From Mycobacterium sp. AT1 (GTDB lineage: Bacteria > Actinomycetota > Actinomycetes > Mycobacteriales > Mycobacteriaceae), in the NCBI RefSeq assembly GCF_002043095.1, contig NZ_MVOC01000005.1:124001-188000 (forward strand): DNA of 64,000 nt. Direction: 5' to 3'. Positions 26,098-33,205 of the stretch are shown here, in pieces; positions within the stretch are counted from its first letter, which is position 1; every line of letters begins with the position of its first letter. The translations under genes and the position numbers were made by a program. Below the pieces are notes generated by a model. That model saw only the letters and a list, made by a program, of their open reading frames with translations, did not search any database and was not told the origin of the DNA.

Positions 26098-27309
26098 GTG
26101 CGCAGTCGCATGGCACGTAATGCATTTGCTCTCGGGAGCGCGGGCTTGCTCGTGTTCGGTATTGCCGGCTGTAACCAGTCGACACCCGAGGAGAGCAATT
26201 CCCAAGCTGACCTGAAGATCGTCGAACAGGTTCAGATCGACGAGAACGGCGCCGAGGTGAAGGCGGCGGGCGACGTCAAGCCCGCCGATCCCACCGGTGA
26301 CGGAAAGGCGACCTGCCCGCCGGTGTCGATCGCCATGGCCGGTGCCCTCAACGGCCCCGACGCGGCGCTCGGCATCAACATCAAGAACGGCGTGCAGCTC
26401 GCCATCGACAAGCACAACGCCGCCAACCCCGGCTGCCAGGTGCAGTTGAAGCCGTTCGACACCGAAGGCGATCCGCAGAAGGCCACCGGTATCGCACCTC
26501 AAATCGTGGACGACCAGTACACGATCGGCTTGGTCGGTCCCGCCTTCTCCGGCGAGACCAAGGCCACCGGCACGGTCTTCGACCAGGCCGGCCTCGTCGC
26601 CGTGACGGCGTCGGCGACCAACCCGACGTTGAGCGAGAACGGCTGGAAGACCTTCTTCCGCGGCCTGGCCAACGACGGCGTGCAGGGGCCCTCAGTGGCC
26701 AACTACCTGAAGAACACGCTGGGCTACAAGAAGATCTGCGTGGTCGACGACAGCACCGACTACGGCCTCGGCTTGGCCATCCCGGTGCGCGAGACCCTCG
26801 GGCCCGTCGCCGACTCGGCCTGCAACATCCAGGTCAAGAAGGGCGACAAGGACTTCTCTGCGGCGGTCACGCAGATCAAGGGAGTCAGCCCGGACGCCGT
26901 CTTCTACAGCGGCTACTACTCCGAGGCGGCGCCGTTCGTCCAGCAGTTGAAGGACGGCGGGGTCGAGGCGACGTTCGTCAGTGCCGACGGCACCAAGGAT
27001 CCGGAGTTCGTGAAGCAGGCGGGTGAGTCCTCGAAGGGCTCGATCCTGTCCTGCCCGTGCGGCCCGGCCACCGGAACGTTCGCCGAGGAGTACACGAAGA
27101 AGTTCGGGCAGGAACCCGGCACCTACAGCACCGAGGGCTACGACCTCGGAACGATCATGCTGAAGGGCATCGACTCGGGTGCCATCACCCGGCCGGCGCT
27201 GCTGGACTTCGTCAAGAACTACAACGGTCAGGGCGTGGCGCGTAACTACCAGTGGTCGCCGACTGGTGAGTTGACCACCAACCTGATCTGGATCTTCAAG
27301 GTTCAGTAG
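26098..27309 (+). CDS. Branched-chain amino-acid ABC transporter, lipoprotein substrate-binding subunit
   Basis: GTG 26098 follows GGAGGTGACAC and gives 403 residues. A lipoprotein signal ends FGIAGC (Cys at about residue 26). The mature part is a two-lobed LivJ/LivK-type Peripla_BP_6 fold (SIAMAGALNGPDAALG, IGLVGPAFSGETKATG, YSTEGYDLGTIMLKGI). It captures leucine, isoleucine, valine or related amino acids outside the membrane and delivers them to the LivHM permease encoded downstream. First gene of a five-gene operon; 78 bp separate it from livH. Confidence 0.92.
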   Translation: MRSRMARNAFALGSAGLLVFGIAGCNQSTPEESNSQADLKIVEQVQIDENGAEVKAAGDVKPADPTGDGKATCPPVSIAMAGALNGPDAALGINIKNGVQLAIDKHNAANPGCQVQLKPFDTEGDPQKATGIAPQIVDDQYTIGLVGPAFSGETKATGTVFDQAGLVAVTASATNPTLSENGWKTFFRGLANDGVQGPSVANYLKNTLGYKKICVVDDSTDYGLGLAIPVRETLGPVADSACNIQVKKGDKDFSAAVTQIKGVSPDAVFYSGYYSEAAPFVQQLKDGGVEATFVSADGTKDPEFVKQAGESSKGSILSCPCGPATGTFAEEYTKKFGQEPGTYSTEGYDLGTIMLKGIDSGAITRPALLDFVKNYNGQGVARNYQWSPTGELTTNLIWIFKVQ

Positions 27310-27387
27310 TCGTCGACGCGAGGCGCGTCCGAGGCCAACGGGCCCGGGCGCGCCTCGTATCCATTTACCTGCAAGGAGCCGCCGCCG

Positions 27388-28398
27388 GTGTTAATGGCTG
27401 CCAACATCAACTTCAACGTCGACGGCCTCATAAACGGCTTCTGGCAGTTGACCATCGACGGTCTGTCCTGGGGTGCCATCTACGCGCTAGTGGCCGTGGG
27501 CTACACGCTGGTGTTCGGCGTTCTGCGGCTGATCAACTTCGCCCACTCCGAGATCTTCATGTTCGGCATGTTCGGCACCTACTTCTGCCTGGACATCATC
27601 CTTGGCTTCACGCCGAGCGGTAACGCCTACAACAAGGGCGTCCTGCTCACGATCGTGTACCTGGCAATCGCGATGGTCTTCGCGATGCTGGTATCCGGTT
27701 CGGCGGCAGTCGGTTTGGAGTTCATCGCCTACCGGCCGCTTCGCCGCCGCAACGCCCGGCCCCTGACGTTCCTCATCACCGCCATCGGTATGTCGTTCGT
27801 GTTGCAGGAGTTCGTGCACTTCATCCTGCCGCAGCTCATCAAGGGCTACGGCGGCTCCAACGCACAACAGCCAATCCTCTTGGTGCAGCCCAAGACTCAG
27901 TTCACCATCTTCGGAGCGACGGTCTCCAACGTGACGCTTGTCATCGTCGTCTCGGCGCTGGTGCTCGCCCTCGCCACCGACATCGCGATCAACCGCACCA
28001 AGTTTGGCCGCGGCATCCGCGCGGTCGCTCAGGATTCGACGACCGCGACGCTCATGGGTGTCTCGCGGGAGCGCATCATCATGACGACCTTCCTCATCGG
28101 TGGTCTGCTGGCCGGTGCGGCCGCACTGCTCTACACACTGAAGGTGCCCCAGGGCATCATCTATTCGGGCGGATTCCTGCTCGGCATCAAGGCGTTCTCG
28201 GCGGCGGTCCTCGGCGGCATCGGAAACCTTCGCGGCGCATTGTTGGGCGGTCTCATTCTCGGCGTGATGGAGAACTACGGTCAGGCGTTGTTCGGAACCC
28301 AGTGGCGGGACGTGGTCGCCTTCGTGCTGTTGGTGCTCGTCCTGCTCATCCGTCCGACCGGCATCCTCGGTGAGAGCCTCGGGAAGGCGCGCGCATGA
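27388..28398 (+). CDS. livH: Branched-chain amino-acid ABC transporter, permease LivH
   Basis: 336 residues from GTG 27388, nine bases after an AAGGAG box; ATG 27394 is possible. About eight membrane helices, with LSWGAIYALVAVGYTLVFGVLRLINFAHSEIFM at the N-terminus and the EAA-like loop GRGIRAVAQDSTTATLMGVSRERII that contacts the ATPase. One of two permease subunits forming the heterodimeric channel with LivM. The stop overlaps livM by 4 bp (ATGA). Confidence 0.93.
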   Translation: MLMAANINFNVDGLINGFWQLTIDGLSWGAIYALVAVGYTLVFGVLRLINFAHSEIFMFGMFGTYFCLDIILGFTPSGNAYNKGVLLTIVYLAIAMVFAMLVSGSAAVGLEFIAYRPLRRRNARPLTFLITAIGMSFVLQEFVHFILPQLIKGYGGSNAQQPILLVQPKTQFTIFGATVSNVTLVIVVSALVLALATDIAINRTKFGRGIRAVAQDSTTATLMGVSRERIIMTTFLIGGLLAGAAALLYTLKVPQGIIYSGGFLLGIKAFSAAVLGGIGNLRGALLGGLILGVMENYGQALFGTQWRDVVAFVLLVLVLLIRPTGILGESLGKARA

Positions 28399-29600
28399 GC
28401 CATCAGGCGGGATCGGAAACGACGAAGAGCACTGCGGCAAAGCGGCTTCTGGCCCCGGGCGATGGCCTGAGGCAGTGGTGGGACGGCCTCGCACGGCCGC
28501 AAAAGTGGCTGTTCGGCATCGTGGGCTTCGGCCTGCTGGCACTGCTGCCGCTGTTCCCGCCGCCGTGGGTCGCCACGACGGGAATCAGTCTCGGCGGCAC
28601 CATGGCTCAGTTCGTGATGATCGCAATCATCGCGATCGGACTCAACGTGGTGGTCGGTCAGGCCGGTCTGCTCGACCTCGGGTACGTCGGCTTCTACGCC
28701 GTCGGCGCGTACACGGTGGCGCTGCTCACCAGCCCCGATAGTCCCTGGAACAAGATGGGCGCCACCGGATTCTTCAGCAAGGACTGGGCGTGGCTGTCGT
28801 GTGTACCCATTGCCATGGCGGTCACGGCGCTCGCGGGACTGATCCTCGGAACGCCGACCCTGCGACTGCGCGGTGACTACCTCGCCATCGTCACACTCGG
28901 ATTCGGCGAGATCATCCGGCTGCTCGCCGACAATCTCTCCGACGTCACCAACGGCTCGCGCGGTCTCAACCAGATCGCGTACCCGCGGGTGGGGGAGAGC
29001 GAGCGACTCCCCAACGGCGTGTTCTCCGCAGGCAACTCGACCGGCGACGCCAACTACGGCACGTGGTGGTTCTGGCTCGGTCTGCTGCTGATGATCGGAA
29101 TCCTGCTGCTGGTCGGCAATCTGGAGCGAAGCCGCGTCGGCCGCGCCTGGGTGGCGATCAGGGAGGACGAGGACGCGGCGGAGGTGATGGGCGTCAACAC
29201 CTTCCGGTTCAAGCTGTGGGCCTTCGTGATCGGCGCCGGAATTGGTGGCCTCTCCGGAGCGCTGTACGCCGGTCAAGTGCAGTACGTCGCCCCGACCAAC
29301 TTCAACATCATCAACTCGATGCTGTTCCTCGTCGCGGTGGTGCTCGGCGGCCAAGGCAACAAGTTGGGCGTCATCTTCGGTGCGTTCATCGTCGTCTACC
29401 TGCCCAACCGGTTGCTCGGCGTTGAGGCGTTCGGCGTCAACCTCGGTGACCTGAAGTACCTGTTCTTCGGTCTCGCGTTGGTGGTAATGATGATCTTCCG
29501 GCCGCAGGGCCTGTTCCCGGTGCGTCAACAACTCCTTGCCTACGCCTCGTCGGCGAAGAAGCTGTTGAGCAAGGCCGACGACTCGAAGGCGGCGGCATGA
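28395..29600 (+). CDS. livM: Branched-chain amino-acid ABC transporter, permease LivM
   Basis: 401 residues. About ten membrane helices, with AIGLNVVVGQAGLLDLGYVGFYAVGAYTVALL and the ATPase-contacting loop GRAWVAIREDEDAAEVMGVN, both standard for LivM. An N-terminal extension of about 45 residues precedes the first helix. The stop overlaps the livG start (ATGA at 29597). Confidence 0.93.
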   Translation: MSHQAGSETTKSTAAKRLLAPGDGLRQWWDGLARPQKWLFGIVGFGLLALLPLFPPPWVATTGISLGGTMAQFVMIAIIAIGLNVVVGQAGLLDLGYVGFYAVGAYTVALLTSPDSPWNKMGATGFFSKDWAWLSCVPIAMAVTALAGLILGTPTLRLRGDYLAIVTLGFGEIIRLLADNLSDVTNGSRGLNQIAYPRVGESERLPNGVFSAGNSTGDANYGTWWFWLGLLLMIGILLLVGNLERSRVGRAWVAIREDEDAAEVMGVNTFRFKLWAFVIGAGIGGLSGALYAGQVQYVAPTNFNIINSMLFLVAVVLGGQGNKLGVIFGAFIVVYLPNRLLGVEAFGVNLGDLKYLFFGLALVVMMIFRPQGLFPVRQQLLAYASSAKKLLSKADDSKAAA

Positions 29601-30442
29601 CCAACAGCGAGCCCGTGGTAGACGAGGAACTGGCGGCACTTCACCGCGAGGTGAAGGTCGCCGAGGGCGAAACCCTGCTCCAGACAACTGATTTGACGGT
29701 GAAGTTCGGTGGGTTGACCGCCCTGGACGCGGTGAACTTCGACATCAAGCGAGGTGAGATCCTCGGTCTCATCGGGCCCAACGGCGCCGGTAAGACGACC
29801 TGCTTCAACGCCATCACCGGCGTGTACCGGCCGACCTCGGGCACGGTGATGTTCGACGGAGCACCGCTTGGCAAGATCAAGCGGCACGAGATCACCCGGC
29901 GCGGCATCGCAAGAACGTTCCAGAACATCCGACTGTGGGGCGAGATGACGGCGCTGGAAAACGTCGTCGTGGGCACTGATGCCCGGCACAAGACGTCGGT
30001 CCCCGGCGCCCTGATCCGCACTCCCCGGCACCGACGGGAGGAGAAGTCGGCGATCGAAAAGGCCGCCGCGCTGCTGCAATTCGTCGGCATCTCCCAACGC
30101 GCCGACGAGAAGGCCAAGAACCTTCCTTACGGCGATCAGCGCCGTCTGGAGATCGCGCGGGCGTTGGCGACCGAGCCCAAGCTGCTGTGCCTGGACGAGC
30201 CGGCGGCCGGCTTCAACCCGAGCGAGAAGTCTGCTCTGATCGAGTTGATCCAAGCCATCCGCGAAGACGGATACACGGTGTTGCTCATCGAACACGACAT
30301 GCGGCTGGTCATGGGCGTCACCGACCGGATCGTGGTGCTCGAGTTCGGGCGCAAGATCGCCGACGGTCTGCCTGCCGACATTCGCGAGGACCCCAAGGTC
30401 GTCGCCGCTTACCTGGGGGTTCCCGATGACGAGCTCGGCTGA
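29597..30442 (+). CDS. livG: Branched-chain amino-acid ABC transporter, ATPase LivG
   Basis: 281 residues. Walker A GPNGAGKTT, Q-loop RTFQNIRLW, a degenerate signature LPYGDQRRLEIARAL as usual for LivG, Walker B LLCLDEPAAGFNP and the switch histidine in LLIEHDM. An N-terminal extension of about 28 residues precedes the ATPase fold. It overlaps livF by 17 bp. With LivF it forms the heterodimeric motor. Confidence 0.94.
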   Translation: MTNSEPVVDEELAALHREVKVAEGETLLQTTDLTVKFGGLTALDAVNFDIKRGEILGLIGPNGAGKTTCFNAITGVYRPTSGTVMFDGAPLGKIKRHEITRRGIARTFQNIRLWGEMTALENVVVGTDARHKTSVPGALIRTPRHRREEKSAIEKAAALLQFVGISQRADEKAKNLPYGDQRRLEIARALATEPKLLCLDEPAAGFNPSEKSALIELIQAIREDGYTVLLIEHDMRLVMGVTDRIVVLEFGRKIADGLPADIREDPKVVAAYLGVPDDELG

Positions 30443-31193
30443 CACGAACGACACGACCGACGCCGATCCGCGTCCGGTGCTGCTCGAGGTGCGCGACGCC
30501 GTCGTGCACTACGGCAGAATCCAAGCGCTGCACGGTGTTTCGCTGACAGTGCACCAGGGCGAGCTCGTCACGTTGCTCGGCTCCAACGGTGCCGGCAAGA
30601 CCACGATGATGAGGGCGATTTCCGGTCTCCGGCCGCTGACGTCGGGCTCGGTGTGGTTCGACGGTCAGGACATCACGAAGGTCAAGGCGCACCGCCGCGT
30701 CACCGACGGGCTCATCCAGGCTCCGGAGGGTCGCGGGGTGTTCCCCGGCATGACGGTGGTCGACAACCTCGAAATGGGTTGTTATGGGCGCAAGTTCCCC
30801 TCGAAGGCAGAGCACAAGGAGCGCTTCGACTGGGTGATGGAGACGTTCCCGCGGCTGGCCGAACGCCGCAGTCAGGTCGGGGGCACCCTGTCCGGCGGTG
30901 AGCAACAGATGCTCGCCATCGGGCGTGCGTTGATGGCGCGGCCCAAGGTCTTGCTTCTCGACGAACCGTCCATGGGCCTGGCGCCGATGATCATCTCGCA
31001 GATATTCAAGATCATCTCCGAGATCAACAAGCAGGGCACCACGGTGCTGCTGGTCGAGCAGAACGCGCAGCAGGCGCTGAGCCGGTCCGACCGCGCCTAC
31101 ATCCTCGAGACGGGTTCGGTCACCAGGGCCGGCGTCGCCAGGGACCTGTTGGACGACGACAGCATTCGCGCCGCCTACCTCGGCGTCGCGTAA
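30426..31193 (+). CDS. livF: Branched-chain amino-acid ABC transporter, ATPase LivF
   Basis: 255 residues. Walker A GSNGAGKTT, signature LSGGEQQMLAIGRAL, Walker B VLLLDEPSMGLAP and the LivF-type LVEQNAQQAL in place of the H-loop. Last gene of the importer operon; it ends 15 bp before the convergent DUF167 gene. Confidence 0.94.
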   Translation: MTSSADTNDTTDADPRPVLLEVRDAVVHYGRIQALHGVSLTVHQGELVTLLGSNGAGKTTMMRAISGLRPLTSGSVWFDGQDITKVKAHRRVTDGLIQAPEGRGVFPGMTVVDNLEMGCYGRKFPSKAEHKERFDWVMETFPRLAERRSQVGGTLSGGEQQMLAIGRALMARPKVLLLDEPSMGLAPMIISQIFKIISEINKQGTTVLLVEQNAQQALSRSDRAYILETGSVTRAGVARDLLDDDSIRAAYLGVA

Positions 31194-31208
31194 GCCCGAC
31201 CGCGCGGC

Positions 31209-31445
31209 TCAGCCGACGCGGAAGCGCTTGATCCGCGCCGTCGCACCGCCGACGAGGGACACCTGGCTGCGCGGAACGCCGAGATGCTTGGCCAACAGCC
31301 GCGTGACGGCGTCGTTGGCCTTGCCGTCGACTGCCCGCTCCGGCACGTAGACCGTCAGCTCCCCGTCGTCGCCGACCTCGACCAGGGGTCCTTTGCGGCT
31401 GCCCGGTTTGACGCGGACCGAGACGACGGTCGTGTCCGTGGCCAC
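31209..31445 (-). CDS. DUF167 (YggU-like) small protein
   Basis: GTG 31445 gives 78 residues. The sequence VVSVRVKPGSRKGPLVEV, LTVYVPERAVDGKANDAVTRLLAKHLGVPRSQVSLVGG and RIKRFRV fits the DUF167/YggU family: a small alpha/beta fold, widespread, function unknown. It starts 2 bp after the thiolase stop and is probably cotranscribed with it. Confidence 0.8.
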   Translation of the reverse strand: MATDTTVVSVRVKPGSRKGPLVEVGDDGELTVYVPERAVDGKANDAVTRLLAKHLGVPRSQVSLVGGATARIKRFRVG

Positions 31446-31447
31446 GC

Positions 31448-32650
31448 TCAGCGCGCGACGATCACCGACGAGCCGTGACCGAAGAGCCCCTGGTTGGCGG
31501 TGACGCCGACGGTGGCCCCTTCGACCTGACGGCCGATGGCCTGACCCTTCAGCTGCCAGGTGAGCTCGCAGACCTGCGCGATCGCCTGGGCCGGGATGGC
31601 CTCGCCGAAGCACGCCAGTCCGCCCGACGCATTGACCGGGACGCGGCCGCCGATGGTGGTGGCGCCGCTTCGCAGCAACTCTTCGGCCTCACCCTTCGCG
31701 CACAATCCGAGGTGCTCGTACCAGTCCAGCTCCAGCGCAGTCGACAAGTCGTAGACCTCGGCCAGCGACACGTCCTCGGGGCCGATGCCTGCCTCTGCGT
31801 ACGCGGCGTCGAGGATCTGGTCCTTGAACACCCGATCCGGCGCGGCGACCACGGCGGTGGAGTCGGTGGCGATGTCGGGCAGTTCGGGAAGGTGCTGGGG
31901 GTAGCGCGGCGTCACGGTGCTGACGGCCCGCACCGACGGCACGCCATCCAGGGAGCCAAGGTGCTTCTCGGCGAAGGACTTCGAGGCGACGATCAACGCC
32001 GCGGCGCCGTCGGAGGTGGCGCAGATGTCGAGCTGGCGCAGCGGATCGGACACCACCGGGCTGGCCAGGACGTCGGCGATCGCGGATTCCTTGCGGTAGC
32101 GCGCATTTGGGTTCTGCAGGCCGTGGCGGGAGTTCTTGACCTTCACCTGGGCGAAGTCCTCGGAGGTGGCGCCGTACAGATCCATCCGGCGTCGCGCCAG
32201 CAGGGCGAAGTACACGGGGTTCATCGCGCCGATGAGGTGGAAGCGCTGCCAGTCCGGGTCGTTGCGGCGTTCGCCGCCGACCGGTGCGAAGGCTCCCTTG
32301 GGCGTGGTGTCGGCGCCGATGACCAGCGCGACGTCGCAGAAGCCGGCCAGGATGTGGGCGCGTGCGCTCTGCAGGGCTTGCGAGCCCGACGCGCAGGCGG
32401 CGTAGCTGGAGCTGACGGGGACGCCGTTCCAGCCGAGCTTCTGCGCGAACGTCGACCCGGCGATGAAGCCGGGGTAGCCGTTGCGAATCGTGTCGGCGCC
32501 GGCGACGAGCTGAATCTGCTGCCAGTCGAGGCCTGCCTCGGCGAGCGCGGCGCGGGCGGCCACGACGCCGTACTCGGTGAAGTCTCGGCCCCACTTGCCC
32601 CACGGGTGCATGCCGGCGCCGAGGATGTAGAGCGGATCCGGGGTGGTCAC
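31448..32650 (-). CDS. Thiolase-like lipid-transfer protein (SCP-x type)
   Basis: GTG 32650 overlaps the upstream gene by 4 bp and gives 400 residues. It has a thiolase fold with the first-half cysteine in SSSYAACASGSQAL (nucleophile region), a central VSDPLRQLDICATSDGAAALI and the C-terminal NASGGLACFGEAIPA and GHGSSVI segments. It matches the Rv1627c lipid-transfer/thiolase family, whose partner is a DUF35 OB-fold protein, as here. Such pairs act in retro-aldol or thiolytic removal of steroid side chains. A KstR-type operator lies before the operon, supporting a sterol role. Confidence 0.87.
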   Translation of the reverse strand: MTTPDPLYILGAGMHPWGKWGRDFTEYGVVAARAALAEAGLDWQQIQLVAGADTIRNGYPGFIAGSTFAQKLGWNGVPVSSSYAACASGSQALQSARAHILAGFCDVALVIGADTTPKGAFAPVGGERRNDPDWQRFHLIGAMNPVYFALLARRRMDLYGATSEDFAQVKVKNSRHGLQNPNARYRKESAIADVLASPVVSDPLRQLDICATSDGAAALIVASKSFAEKHLGSLDGVPSVRAVSTVTPRYPQHLPELPDIATDSTAVVAAPDRVFKDQILDAAYAEAGIGPEDVSLAEVYDLSTALELDWYEHLGLCAKGEAEELLRSGATTIGGRVPVNASGGLACFGEAIPAQAIAQVCELTWQLKGQAIGRQVEGATVGVTANQGLFGHGSSVIVAR

Positions 32651-33099
32651 GAGGCGATCCTCCAGGCGTGCACGGTGCGGACGAAGCCGTCGTCGTCGGT
32701 GTAGAGCGGCATCGTGGTCAGCTCCATCTCCATGCCGACCTCGAGGTCGGCGGCCAGGGTGCCGTCGACGACCTTGCCGAGGATGATCAAACCCTCGGCG
32801 GCGAGCTCGACCGCGGCGATCGCGAACGGCACGAACGGGTCCGCGGCCGGATAGGGCGCCGGCGGGGGATAGCGATTCTCGGTGTAGCTCCACAGCGTTC
32901 CTCGCCGGGACAGCGGCACCTGCTCGAGATCCTCGCCACTGCACGCCGGATTGGGGCAGTTGTTCTCCCGCGGGGGGAACACGTAGGTGGCGCACTGCGT
33001 GCACTTGCCGGCGATCAGATGGGCCACCCCGTCGTCGTCGACGGTGAACCACCCGTCGATGGCCGGTAGTTGCGCTTGGGCGTCGGTAGATCCTGGCAC
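32647..33099 (-). CDS. DUF35 zinc-ribbon/OB-fold partner of the thiolase
   Basis: 150 residues from GTG 33099. Residues about 25-60 form a rubredoxin-like zinc ribbon (CTQC ... NNCPNPAC). An OB-fold follows (GTLWSYTENRYPPPAPYPAADPFVPFAIAAVEL and a C-terminal strand ending VHAWRI). DUF35 proteins pair with SCP-x-like thiolases to form active aldolase or thiolase complexes, and the GTGA overlap with the thiolase supports that. Corresponds to Rv1628c by position. Confidence 0.87.
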   Translation of the reverse strand: MPGSTDAQAQLPAIDGWFTVDDDGVAHLIAGKCTQCATYVFPPRENNCPNPACSGEDLEQVPLSRRGTLWSYTENRYPPPAPYPAADPFVPFAIAAVELAAEGLIILGKVVDGTLAADLEVGMEMELTTMPLYTDDDGFVRTVHAWRIAS

Positions 33100-33131
33100 G
33101 CGGTCAGACTAATGGATGCCGAGCCCCAAAC

Positions 33132-33145
33132 TGCAACGTGTTGCA
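33132..33145. promoter_or_regulatory. KstR-type operator
   Basis: TGCAACGTGTTGCA fits the KstR consensus TnnAACnnGTTnnA exactly and extends to 9-bp arms (AACTGCAAC-GT-GTTGCAGTT, 33129-33148). It is 33 bp before the DUF35/thiolase operon, whose M. tuberculosis counterpart (Rv1627c-Rv1628c) I recall as a member of the KstR cholesterol regulon. Confidence 0.7.
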
Positions 33146-33205
33146 GTTTTATCGGGCCAGGGCACGGCGTCGATCCGTGTCACCGGGGATGAATAGAGTG
33201 AGGGC

